Shown: in pieces, positions 1-7,958 of the stretch
Layout: the number at the start of each line of letters is the position of its first letter
How positions within the stretch are numbered: the first letter of the stretch is position 1
DNA from: Paenibacillus wulumuqiensis
GTDB lineage: Bacteria; Bacillota; Bacilli; Paenibacillales; Paenibacillaceae
Reading direction: 5' to 3'
NCBI RefSeq assembly: GCF_000971965.1
Contig: NZ_LAQP01000004.1
Coordinates: forward strand, 434,001 to 498,000
DNA length: 64,000 nt
The notes under the pieces: generated by a model
Databases searched by the model: none
Told to the model about the DNA's origin: nothing
What the model saw: the letters and a program-made list of their open reading frames with translations, nothing else
Made by a program: the position numbers and the translations under genes

Positions 1-481
1 ACGCGGTCTTGTCTGCCTGCCGATCACGGCAGAACGCGCCGAACAGCTGCAATTGCAGCCGATGGTATCCCAGAATACGGATTACCACGGCACAGCCTTT
101 ACCGTATCGGTCGACCATGTGAGCACATCGACAGGCATCTCTGCCCACGAGCGCTCCATGACCGCCCAGGCGATCACCGACCCGGCAGCCGGCCCCGAAC
201 ATTTCCGCCGCCCGGGCCACATGTTCCCGCTGATCGCCAATCCCGGCGGCGTCCTGTCCAGACCCGGTCACACCGAAGCGGCCATTGACCTGGCCCGCCT
301 CTGCGGAGCATCTCCCGCAGGCGTTATCTGCGAAATCATGAACGAAGACGGCACCATGGCCCGCCTGGACCAACTGCGGACCATCGCCACCAAACACAAC
401 CTGCAGCTCATCAGCATCCAGGCCTTGATCACCTATCTACAAACCAAAACCAGCTCCACCCCAAGCAACCCGGCAACTTAA
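1..481 (+). CDS. ribB: 3,4-dihydroxy-2-butanone 4-phosphate synthase, 3' part
   Basis: The reading frame is open from base 2 to the stop at 479-481, so only the C-terminal ~159 residues are in the window. RibB converts ribulose 5-phosphate to the four-carbon unit used for riboflavin. The family core is visible: a PMVSQNTD stretch, [25 protein letters not shown] and [12 protein letters not shown], matching the DHBP-synthase part of Bacillus RibBA almost position by position. In Bacillus and many relatives this domain runs straight into GTP cyclohydrolase II (RibA). Here the protein stops about 15 residues after the last RibB helix with a Thr/Ser/Pro-rich tail, and no RibA sequence follows before ribH. 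It is therefore a stand-alone RibB or a RibBA that lost its second half. Identity is firm; the cause of the missing RibA is inference. Confidence 0.9.
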   Translation, partial: RGLVCLPITAERAEQLQLQPMVSQNTDYHGTAFTVSVDHVSTSTGISAHERSMTAQAITDPAAGPEHFRRPGHMFPLIANPGGVLSRPGHTEAAIDLARLCGASPAGVICEIMNEDGTMARLDQLRTIATKHNLQLISIQALITYLQTKTSSTPSNPAT

Positions 482-483
482 GC

Positions 484-660
484 AAAAAAATGTATTTTCC
501 AGGGATAGATACCAACATGTCACTCCAGTCATCCTATCCCACCAGCACCACCAAACCATCATCCCAGAACCAAGCTAAGCATCACTCCTATCACCTAACC
601 AGCACCACCAGCAACCCCAGGCAAGCAGCGCAGCGCCCTTGCCCACCTTACTGTCCGACC
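484..660 (+). other. C-rich, G-poor spacer between ribB and ribH (possible rut site)
   Basis: This non-coding stretch is strikingly pyrimidine/A-rich on the plus strand; bases 541-600 contain about 26 C and only 4 G. The 13-mer ACCAGCACCACCA occurs at 541-553 and again at 598-610. A C-over-G bubble of this length downstream of a stop codon resembles a Rho utilisation site, and no intrinsic terminator is visible between ribB and ribH. Rho action here is inference. Confidence 0.4.
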
Positions 661-705
661 ATCTTTTTTCGGGAGGCAGACAGCTGATCTTGATGCACGG
701 AGCGA

Positions 706-815
706 GGGGAAAGGAATGATCCACAAGGCCGACATTTAAGAATGGATATCGACTGCGAGAGCAGTCATTCCAGATATCCATTCTTAACCGGAGGCCGGTG
801 GATCATCCTTTCCCC
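706..815. repeat. long imperfect inverted repeat upstream of ribH
   Basis: Two nested arms pair across a centre near 760. The inner arms are a perfect 15-bp match (736-750 with 773-787), and inside them GACTGC at 751-756 pairs with GCAGTC at 761-766. The outer arms, 706-724 and 798-815, pair with one bulged A, and GGCC at 727-730 can pair with 793-796. As RNA this would be a ~110-nt hairpin ending about 70 nt before the ribH start; as DNA it resembles a palindromic repeat element. No U-run follows, so it is not a normal terminator. Confidence 0.75.
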
Positions 816-883
816 GAGCGGACCCATCACAGCAGCAGCTGTTCGCCTCCCCACTAACCCTACTTGAAATGAGGAAACTAACC

Positions 884-1351
884 ATGGCTAACATTTTTGA
901 AGGACATTTAGTCTCGCAGGATCTGAAATTCGGCATTGTCGTTGCCCGTTTTAATGAGTTCATCACCAACAAGCTGCTCAGCGGCGCACTCGACGCTCTC
1001 CAGCGTCACGGCACACCGCAGGACAATATCGACGTCGCCTGGGTACCCGGAGCGTTTGAAATTCCGCTGATCGCCCAGAAAATGGCTGAATCCGGCAAAT
1101 ATGATGCCGTTATCACCCTCGGCACCGTGATCCGCGGATCGACCAGTCATTATGACTATGTCTGCAACGAAGTCGCCAAAGGCGTATCCGCGATTAACCT
1201 GAAAACAGGCGTACCGGTCATCTTCGGTGTGGTAACCACCGAAAATATCGAACAGGCCATCGAACGTGCCGGCACCAAAGCAGGCAACAAAGGCTGGGAT
1301 TCCGCAAATGCAGCAATTGAAATGGCGAACCTGACCAGACAGATGAAATAA
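884..1351 (+). CDS. ribH: 6,7-dimethyl-8-ribityllumazine synthase
   Basis: RibH condenses the RibB product with 5-amino-6-ribitylamino-uracil to give lumazine, the direct precursor of riboflavin; the enzyme forms a 60-subunit cytoplasmic shell. The 155-residue protein begins MANIFEGHL and shows the family signatures [18 protein letters not shown], the substrate loop [15 protein letters not shown] with its His, and [17 protein letters not shown], all at the usual positions. An upstream in-frame ATG at 869 would add five residues, but ATGAGGAAA there works better as the ribosome site for 884. The gene is separated from ribB by ~400 bases with a hairpin and is followed by a good terminator, so it may form its own unit. 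Confidence 0.95.
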   Translation: MANIFEGHLVSQDLKFGIVVARFNEFITNKLLSGALDALQRHGTPQDNIDVAWVPGAFEIPLIAQKMAESGKYDAVITLGTVIRGSTSHYDYVCNEVAKGVSAINLKTGVPVIFGVVTTENIEQAIERAGTKAGNKGWDSANAAIEMANLTRQMK

Positions 1352-1376
1352 TTACTGAATAGTAGCGATTTTCCCG

Positions 1377-1414
1377 AAAAGAGGCTATCCTGAAAAGGAA
1401 TGAGCCTCTTTTTT
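1377..1414 (+). terminator. intrinsic terminator after ribH
   Basis: AAAAGAGGCT at 1377-1386 pairs with AGCCTCTTTTTT at 1403-1414, giving a stem closed by A/T pairs and a six-T run 25 bases after the ribH stop. Confidence 0.85.
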
Positions 1415-1507
1415 GCTGAATATGTATGGTCATAGCTATGCATTAAGGATAAAATAAGGTTTGTATGTTAAGCTTGTCGATGCTGCGACTGCCTGAATAT
1501 AGAGGAG

Positions 1508-1576
1508 ATGTGCGTTATGCATTTCCGGAGAACAGGGCCGCATCGAATGAATCCCATTAAAGGAGTGTGCCTGTGA
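1508..1576 (+). CDS. possible 22-codon leader ORF coupled to scpA
   Basis: A short frame begins at ATG 1508 (or ATG 1517, which is well spaced from the AGAGGAG at 1500-1506) and stops with TGA at 1574-1576. That stop overlaps the preferred scpA start GTG 1573 as GTGA. The product would be about 19-22 residues with no recognised motif. Overlap plus a ribosome site suggests translational coupling, but the frame is short enough to be chance. Confidence 0.25.
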   Translation: MCVMHFRRTGPHRMNPIKGVCL

Positions 1577-2364
1577 CTGTACTGTACAAACTGGAAACGT
1601 TTGAAGGGCCGCTCGATTTGCTGCTTCATTTAATTGACGAATCGGAAATTGACATCCAGAATATTCCGATCAGTGAAATCACGGAACAGTATCTGGAGTA
1701 TCTTCATAGTATGAAGGAACTTGAGCTCGAAGTGACGAGCGAGTTTCTCGTTATGGCGGCGACGCTGCTGTCGATCAAGAGCAAGCTGCTGCTGCCCAGA
1801 CCGCCGGTCATGGAGATGGATGATTTTGATTATTATGAGGAAGAAGATCTGGACCCGCGCGCAGAGCTGGTGCGCAAGCTCGTCGAATATCGCAAGTACA
1901 AGGGCATTGCCGGACATCTGCGTGAGCGGGAAGAAGAGCGGAGTCTGATTTTTACCAAGGAACCGGAAGACCTCAAGCCCTTTACCGCCAAAGTCAATTA
2001 CAATCCGGTCGAAGGACTGCATACGATGGATCTGGTAGAAGCTTTCCGCAAGGCGCTTCGCCGGGCGAGCCGGAGAACACAGATTACCCGCATCCAGCGT
2101 GATGAGATCTCGGTCAAGGACCGGATTCGTGAAGTGGCCAATCGTTTTCTGGCCCTGGAACGAGGAGAGAACCTGCTGTTCTCCAAACTGCTGGATCAGG
2201 CCATGTATCGCCACGAGATTGTGGTAACGTTTTTGGCCGTACTGGAAATGATGAAAATGAAGCAGATTTCGTGTTATCAGAGCCAGTTGTTTGATGACAT
2301 TGTGATGGAGTGGAGAGGAGAAATAAGCATTAATGAAGTCCCAGAAGTTGAAAGCAGTTATTGA
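1573..2364 (+). CDS. scpA: segregation and condensation protein A (kleisin of SMC)
   Basis: ScpA is the kleisin that bridges the two SMC heads and, with ScpB, forms the condensin needed for chromosome segregation. The 263-residue protein has the hallmark N-terminal FEGPLDLLLHLI, then SEYLVMAATLLSIKSKLLLP-like sequence around residues 55-75, an acidic linker near 85-95 and a C-terminal winged helix ending in TFLAVLEMMKMKQI. GTG 1573 was chosen over GTG 1567 because AAAGGAG at 1559-1565 leaves seven bases to 1573 but only one to 1567. The 3' end overlaps scpB by 32 bases, so the two are translated together as in Bacillus. Confidence 0.95.
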   Translation: MTVLYKLETFEGPLDLLLHLIDESEIDIQNIPISEITEQYLEYLHSMKELELEVTSEFLVMAATLLSIKSKLLLPRPPVMEMDDFDYYEEEDLDPRAELVRKLVEYRKYKGIAGHLREREEERSLIFTKEPEDLKPFTAKVNYNPVEGLHTMDLVEAFRKALRRASRRTQITRIQRDEISVKDRIREVANRFLALERGENLLFSKLLDQAMYRHEIVVTFLAVLEMMKMKQISCYQSQLFDDIVMEWRGEISINEVPEVESSY

Positions 2365-3037
2365 AGGCATGCTGTTCCTTTCCGGTGAGGAAGGACTGAA
2401 TATCAAGCAGATCGCCGAAGTGACCGATCAGCCTGTACAGACGGTCCAGATCGCGATTGAAGAGCTGCAGGCCGATCTCAAAAAAGCTCGCCGCGGCATT
2501 CAGATTATTCATATCGCAGGCAGCTATCAGCTGTCTACCCTGCCGGCACATGCATCCTATTATGAAAAGCTGGCGGAATCGCCCAACCGTTCTTCTCTGT
2601 CCCAGGCTGCGCTGGAGACACTGTCGATCGTGGCCTACCGGCAGCCGATTACGAGAGTGGAGATCGAAGAGATTCGCGGAGTCAAATCGGAACGTCCGAT
2701 CTACACGCTGGTCAACAAAGACCTGATTCAGGAAGTGGGCCGTGCCGAAGCGATCGGTCGTCCTATTTTATATGGAACAACCAAGGCGTTTCTCGATTAT
2801 TTCGGTCTCAGCGGACTGCGGGAACTGCCGGATGCCGCTTTGTTCGAGGATGCCGGAGATCTCGAAGAAGAGACCCAGCTGCTGTTTCACCGTCTCGAGG
2901 AACAGACCTATAATGAAGATATTCCTGCACTGCAAGAACTCGGTGAGGAACTGATCGAGGCGGCACAAGAAGTGCTGACTGAACAACCGGCCGCAGAATC
3001 TTCGCAGCAACAGGATGATGAAGAACACAAAGCCTGA
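2333..3037 (+). CDS. scpB: segregation and condensation protein B
   Basis: ScpB (234 residues) binds ScpA as a dimer and completes the SMC-ScpAB condensin. Its two winged-helix domains are visible: residues ~1-75 (EGMLFLSGEEGLNIKQIAEV) and ~85-165, holding LSIVAYRQPITRVEIEEIRGV and the GRPILYGTTKAFLDYFGL signature. The acidic Glu/Gln-rich tail after residue 175 is variable in the family. GGAGAGGAGA lies just upstream of ATG 2333 inside the end of scpA. In Bacillus the next genes downstream are ypuI, dacB, spmA, spmB; here a terminator and a beta-mannosidase follow instead. Confidence 0.95.
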   Translation: MKSQKLKAVIEGMLFLSGEEGLNIKQIAEVTDQPVQTVQIAIEELQADLKKARRGIQIIHIAGSYQLSTLPAHASYYEKLAESPNRSSLSQAALETLSIVAYRQPITRVEIEEIRGVKSERPIYTLVNKDLIQEVGRAEAIGRPILYGTTKAFLDYFGLSGLRELPDAALFEDAGDLEEETQLLFHRLEEQTYNEDIPALQELGEELIEAAQEVLTEQPAAESSQQQDDEEHKA

Positions 3038-3114
3038 GCAGGCATTACTGTACGGGAAGTGAATATTCTATCTGACGAGGATGGGAAATATATATTCCCG
3101 ATCCGCAGTTCAAT

Positions 3115-3159
3115 AAAAAGCAGACCGACGGGAGGCTATCCGGCAGGTCTGCTTTTTTT
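3115..3159 (+). terminator. intrinsic terminator after scpB
   Basis: AAAAAGCAGACC at 3115-3126 pairs with GGTCTGC at 3146-3152, followed by seven T. This ends the scpAB transcript. Confidence 0.9.
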
Positions 3160-3356
3160 GGTAAAAGCGTAACCGCTGCTGCCCTGCCGTACCATCCGTT
3201 CCGCTTTCCTTTAAATGGGTAACGTTATTGCCGCAAACAGCGGGCTGCCGGTTTATCCATTTTTGGCATAATTCGTAATCTCAATTTAATTTGATTATTG
3301 GTTCCAGTCATAGTAAGGTGTAGGCATAACCCAATAGCGAAAGGATGAATGAAGCG

Positions 3357-5966
3357 ATGAGCAATCTGCAAATCACGCCTTACCGCCTTACCCTGCAAGA
3401 GTGGAAGTTCAAGGCAGCCGATGAGAATGAATGGCTGTCCGCTCAGGTACCGGGTACTGTACATACCGATCTGCTGGCGCACGATCTGATTCCCGATCCA
3501 TTTTATGGTACAAATGAAAAAGAAGTACAATGGGTCGACAAAAAGGATTGGGAATACATAACGACTATCCAGCTGGATCAATCCGCTCTGAAGCATTCCC
3601 ATGTGGAACTGCTGTTCCATGGACTCGATACGTATGCGGATGTATATTTGAACGATCAGCTGGTGCTGTCCGCAGATAATATGTTCCGTACCTGGAGAGC
3701 CGATGTGAAAGGATATGTCAAAGAAGGAGAGAACACGGTACGCATCTATTTCCGTTCTCCGATTCAGGAAGATCTGCCCAAACTGGAAGCACTTGGTTAC
3801 GCGCTGCCGGCGAGCAATGATCAGTCGGACGTAGGCGAGCTGGGCGAGCAGCGTGTCAGCATCTTTGCCCGCAAAGCGCCTTATCATTATGGCTGGGACT
3901 GGGGTCCGCGCTTTGTAACGAGTGGAATCTGGCGTGAAGCCGAGCTGGTCGCCTGGTCAGACGTGCGAATTGAAGACGTATACATTCGTCAAAATCAGGT
4001 AACGGCGGAATCCGCTGATCTCACAGCTGTTATCCAGGTGTACTCCGAGCTGGAGCGCAAAGGCTATCTGCATATCCACACAGAAGATCAGAACTGGGAA
4101 CAGCAGGTGACGCTGCAGGAAGGTACCGATATCATCGAGATTCCATTGACGCTGGAAAACCCCAAGTTATGGTGGTCAAGAGGCCTTGGCGAAGCAAATA
4201 TGTATACGTTTACAATATCTGTGACCGATGCAGCCGACCAGCAAAATCAGCTGGCCGAGCAGAGTATCCGTACCGGTATTCGTTCGGTACGTCTGGTAAG
4301 GGAAAAGCATGGCGATTACCCGGGAACTTCGTTCTACTTTGAGCTCAACGGGGTGCCGGTCTTTGCCAAAGGAGCCAACCATATTCCGAATGACAGCTTC
4401 CTGCCAAGAGTCACTTATGAGCGATACCGGCATGAGATCGTATCGGCTGCTGAGGCCAATATGAATATGCTGCGCGTATGGGGCGGCGGCATTTACGAGA
4501 ATGACGAATTCTATGAACTATGTGATGAATACGGCATTATGGTATGGCAGGACTTTATGTTCGCCTGCAGCATGTATCCGGGAGATGAAAAGTTTTTGGA
4601 CAGTGTACAGGCTGAAGCGGAAGACAATGTACGCCGTCTGCGCAATCATCCATCGGTGGTCCTCTGGTGTGGTAATAATGAGATGGATTCCGCATGGGCG
4701 CATTATATCGAAGATGGCGGTTGGGGCTGGAAAAAGAATTATACGGCAGAGCAGCGCGAACAGATTTGGAACGACTACAAAGCCATTTTCCATGAACTGC
4801 TGCCGGACGTGGTAGCCAGTGAATCTCCGGGTATCGACTACTGGGCATCTTCCCCGATGGTCGACATGACCGATACGGTAGAGCAGCATACCCAGGGACT
4901 GACAGACAGCGGGGATATTCACTATTGGGGTGTATGGCATGCCAGTGAGCCGTTTGAACGGTACAACGAATATGTTGGTCGCTTTATGAGCGAATATGGT
5001 TTCCAGTCCTTCCCGGAATACCGTTCTGTTCGTACCTATGCCGAAGAGTCGGACATGGAACTGGAATCCGAGGTGATGCTGCGTCATCAGAAGAATGGTG
5101 CCGGTAACCGTCTGATCAAGGAATACATGGATAAATATTTGCCGGAACCCAAAAACTTCCCGTCCTTCCTGTACATGAGTCAGGTGCTGCAGGCCGAAGC
5201 GATGCAGATGGCGATTGAAGCTCACCGCCGCAACAAGCCGTACTGCATGGGTACGCTGTACTGGCAGATGAATGACTGCTGGCCGGTCGCTTCCTGGGCA
5301 GGCATGGATTACTTTGGCCGCTGGAAAGCGATGCACTATTACGCCAAACGCAGCTTCCGTGATATTGCCGTATCGGTAGACGGTTCGAGCGGAGAGCAGT
5401 TTGATATCTATGCCATCTCCGATGTGCTGGCTCCAGCCGCACTGATGATCCGGGTCAAAGTACTCGGCACGGATGGTGAACTGTACAAGGAGATTCCGCA
5501 ATCGTTCAGCCTGGCAGGCAATGAATGTCTGAAGCTGATGTCCCTGTCCAGAGATCATCTGCTGGATGGCGTCGATCCGAATCAGGCGGTGCTGCTCGTT
5601 GAGCTGGAGCATGATGGAGAACTGATTGATTCCCAGCTGAGCTACTTTGTCTCGTACAAGGATATTTCGATGAGCCCACCGAATATCATGGTCACGGAAA
5701 AGGAAGAAGACGGTGCAACCGTAATCGAACTGACCACAGACAAGCTGGCCCGCCAGGTATGGCTGTCTGCGGATAATGCAGGGGAGTTCAGTGATAACTT
5801 CTTTGACCTGCTGCCGGGACAGACGTATCGTGTCCATTTCTGCCAGCTGACCGATGTGGTACAAAGCGGATCACGTAAACCGCAGTATGGTCTGTCATCC
5901 GCAGCCATGGTGCCGTCCCGTGCAGAGGGACTGAAAGTAACATCAATGGCCGACTATATCAAATAA
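3357..5966 (+). CDS. beta-mannosidase, glycoside hydrolase family 2
   Basis: A cytoplasmic-type GH2 enzyme of 869 residues without signal peptide, predicted to release mannose from the non-reducing end of beta-mannosides taken up by the cell. It has an N-terminal jelly-roll (WKFKAADENEWLSAQVPGTVHTD), an immunoglobulin-like domain, a TIM barrel and a C-terminal beta domain. The acid/base Glu lies in WCGNNEMD (about residue 442) and the nucleophile Glu in FMSEYGFQSFPEY (about residue 546). HYGWDWGPRFV and LRVWGGGIYE are typical of beta-mannosidases rather than beta-galactosidases. ATG 3357 fits the AGGA at 3342-3345; ATG 3345 is an alternative. The gene stands alone between two terminators, at a place that in relatives carries dacB-spmA-spmB, so it looks like an insertion. 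Confidence 0.9.
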   Translation: MSNLQITPYRLTLQEWKFKAADENEWLSAQVPGTVHTDLLAHDLIPDPFYGTNEKEVQWVDKKDWEYITTIQLDQSALKHSHVELLFHGLDTYADVYLNDQLVLSADNMFRTWRADVKGYVKEGENTVRIYFRSPIQEDLPKLEALGYALPASNDQSDVGELGEQRVSIFARKAPYHYGWDWGPRFVTSGIWREAELVAWSDVRIEDVYIRQNQVTAESADLTAVIQVYSELERKGYLHIHTEDQNWEQQVTLQEGTDIIEIPLTLENPKLWWSRGLGEANMYTFTISVTDAADQQNQLAEQSIRTGIRSVRLVREKHGDYPGTSFYFELNGVPVFAKGANHIPNDSFLPRVTYERYRHEIVSAAEANMNMLRVWGGGIYENDEFYELCDEYGIMVWQDFMFACSMYPGDEKFLDSVQAEAEDNVRRLRNHPSVVLWCGNNEMDSAWAHYIEDGGWGWKKNYTAEQREQIWNDYKAIFHELLPDVVASESPGIDYWASSPMVDMTDTVEQHTQGLTDSGDIHYWGVWHASEPFERYNEYVGRFMSEYGFQSFPEYRSVRTYAEESDMELESEVMLRHQKNGAGNRLIKEYMDKYLPEPKNFPSFLYMSQVLQAEAMQMAIEAHRRNKPYCMGTLYWQMNDCWPVASWAGMDYFGRWKAMHYYAKRSFRDIAVSVDGSSGEQFDIYAISDVLAPAALMIRVKVLGTDGELYKEIPQSFSLAGNECLKLMSLSRDHLLDGVDPNQAVLLVELEHDGELIDSQLSYFVSYKDISMSPPNIMVTEKEEDGATVIELTTDKLARQVWLSADNAGEFSDNFFDLLPGQTYRVHFCQLTDVVQSGSRKPQYGLSSAAMVPSRAEGLKVTSMADYIK

Positions 5967-6100
5967 GCAGCCATACGATTAGGGATCTGTTCGGCTGAGA
6001 TGTCGATATGACAAGTGTAGAGATAACAACAGTAATTACCGGAGCCGGATCGGTTCCTGAACCATCCTATAATTTATGATCAGGACGATCGCCTATCTAC

Positions 6101-6144
6101 AAAAATCCTCAACCGCTGCTGTACGGGCAGGTTGAGGATTTTTT
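6101..6144 (+). terminator. intrinsic terminator after the beta-mannosidase
   Basis: AAAAATCCTCAACC at 6101-6114 pairs with GGTTGAGGATTTTTT at 6130-6144. The rest of the 389-base gap up to rluB holds no other clear element; it is A/T-rich and presumably carries the rluB promoter. Confidence 0.9.
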
Positions 6145-6355
6145 GTAATATCGATCGTTATTTTTCTTTCTTTACTATATAGTATTCAACCGACTGCCGG
6201 ATGACCGGTATGCTTTCTGCGCAGGAATAGCAGCTGTACCTTCTTATGAGTGCCTGATTTCTCCAAATTGCAATGAAGAAGAGCGTTAACTTTATCCTTT
6301 ATCTTGTGATTTTGTTCGCATATGAGTATCATTAACATGAGGTGAAATGACTATT

Positions 6356-7075
6356 ATGGAACGATTGCAGAAAATATTGGCTCAAGCGGGTGTAGCTTCA
6401 CGCCGTAAAAGTGAAGAACTGATTCTGGCGGGAAAAGTAACCGTCAATGGTGAGGTAGTCACTGAGTTGGGAACCAAAGCGGATCCGACTGTCGATGAGA
6501 TTACGGTAAACGGAAGATCCATCGCAGCTGAGAAGAAAGTATACTATATGTTTAATAAGCCCAAGGGAGTCATCACGAGTGTAACTGATCCGGAAGGACG
6601 GAAAACTGTACAGGACTATCTCAAAGGCGTTAATGAACGCGTATTCCCGGTTGGACGTCTGGACTATGACTCCGAAGGGTTATTGATTCTGACCAATGAT
6701 GGTGAACTGGCCAACAGACTGACCCATCCCAAGCACCACGTACCCAAAACGTATCTCGTTACGGTAGAAGGTGTACCGCACGGCGATTCTCTGGACAAAT
6801 TCCGCAGAGGTATCCAGTTGGAAGATGGTATGACCCAGCCGGCAGAAGCTGAGTATTACGATATCGATACCGACAAGAAGCAGGCTACCATCCGTGTAAC
6901 GATCTATGAAGGCAAGAACCGTCAGATCCGCCGCATGTTTGATGCCCTGTCCCACAAAGTTATCCGTCTGAAACGGATCGCTTTTGGCGAACTGCTGATT
7001 GGCAATCTCAAGCGCGGCCTTCATCGTCCGCTGAGCAAACAGGAACTGGACGCTCTGCAAAGAGGCTCCAAATAA
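6356..7075 (+). CDS. rluB: 23S rRNA pseudouridine synthase, RluB/RsuA family
   Basis: Isomerises a specific uridine of 23S rRNA (position 2605 in E. coli numbering by family assignment). The 239-residue protein starts with an S4 RNA-binding domain (LQKILAQAGVASRRKSEELI) and continues with the catalytic domain. VGRLDYDSEGLLILTNDG holds the catalytic Asp, and YEGKNRQIRRMFDAL is the C-terminal signature. ATG 6356 was preferred to ATG 6347 because GAGGTGA at 6339-6344 leaves a proper spacer only for 6356. In Bacillus this gene (ypuL) precedes resABCDE; here resD follows directly after ~165 bases. Confidence 0.93.
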   Translation: MERLQKILAQAGVASRRKSEELILAGKVTVNGEVVTELGTKADPTVDEITVNGRSIAAEKKVYYMFNKPKGVITSVTDPEGRKTVQDYLKGVNERVFPVGRLDYDSEGLLILTNDGELANRLTHPKHHVPKTYLVTVEGVPHGDSLDKFRRGIQLEDGMTQPAEAEYYDIDTDKKQATIRVTIYEGKNRQIRRMFDALSHKVIRLKRIAFGELLIGNLKRGLHRPLSKQELDALQRGSK

Positions 7076-7241
7076 GCATTGCCGGATCATCGGCTTCAGG
7101 CAGGCACGACCATTATGGTTCGCCTGCCTGAAGCTGTACGCCGGAGGTCATTTGCAGGCAGCACAGCCTGCCGGTGACTATCAAAAACTACAGAAATCAT
7201 TAATTCTGATATTCCGTCGCACAGCTGGGGGGCTTTAGGAA

Positions 7242-7958
7242 ATGAGTGAACAATTGAACCGTATTCTCGTAGTGGATGATGAAGAACGCATTCGCCGTCT
7301 GCTGCGCATGTATCTGGAAAAAGAAGGTTATGAAATCGAAGAAGCCGAAGATGGTGAAACCGCGCTGCGCAAAGCTCTTGCTGACGACTATGGTCTGATC
7401 ATGCTGGATCTGATGCTGCCGGGAATCGACGGAATTGAAGTCTGCAACCGTCTGCGTCAATCCAAGTCCACACCGGTATTGATGCTGACAGCCAAAGGCG
7501 AAGAGGTGAACCGCGTGCAGGGCTTCGAAGTGGGTGCTGACGACTATGTGGTGAAGCCGTTCAGTCCGCGTGAAGTCATCTACCGGGTCAAGGCGATCAT
7601 GCGTCGTTCATCGGCGACCGCCTATCTGTCTCAGGAAAACAATTCAAGCAACAATATCGTGTTCCCGAACCTGATTATTGAGCACGACGCACACCGGGTG
7701 ACGGCAAGCGGCCATGAGATCAGTCTGACGCCAAAGGAATATGAACTGCTGCACTTCCTTGCTTCGTCGCCGGACAAAGTATTTTCCCGGGAAGAACTGC
7801 TCAAGGATGTATGGAACTATGAATTTTTCGGTGATCTGCGTACCGTTGACACCCATGTTAAGCGCTTGCGTGAAAAACTGAATAAAGTCTCTCCCGATTC
7901 TGCCGCGATGATCACGACCGTCTGGGGGGTAGGCTACAAGTTAGAGGTGCCTAAATAA
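7242..7958 (+). CDS. resD: response regulator ResD, OmpR family
   Basis: A 238-residue DNA-binding response regulator. The receiver domain (1-115) has the acidic pair in VVDDEER, the phospho-acceptor Asp56 in LIMLDLMLPG, Thr83 and Lys105 in VVKPFSPRE. The C-terminal winged helix (~150-236) carries LTPKEYELLHFLA and RTVDTHVKRLREKL. In Bacillus ResD activates genes for low-oxygen growth and for cytochrome biosynthesis. Its stop is directly followed by the resE start with no spacer, so both are made from one transcript. The assignment as ResD rests on sequence plus the rluB-resD-resE-serA order; resABC, which usually come first, are absent. Confidence 0.92.
   Translation: MSEQLNRILVVDDEERIRRLLRMYLEKEGYEIEEAEDGETALRKALADDYGLIMLDLMLPGIDGIEVCNRLRQSKSTPVLMLTAKGEEVNRVQGFEVGADDYVVKPFSPREVIYRVKAIMRRSSATAYLSQENNSSNNIVFPNLIIEHDAHRVTASGHEISLTPKEYELLHFLASSPDKVFSREELLKDVWNYEFFGDLRTVDTHVKRLREKLNKVSPDSAAMITTVWGVGYKLEVPK

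Noticed and set aside
575-781. 68-codon minus-strand frame in the ribB-ribH gap
   Set aside because: It is produced by the inverted repeat and C-rich spacer, with no ribosome site or family resemblance.
4518-5864. 448-codon frame opposite the beta-mannosidase
   Set aside because: Long only because of codon bias in the real gene; protein composition is His/Arg-rich and unlike any family.
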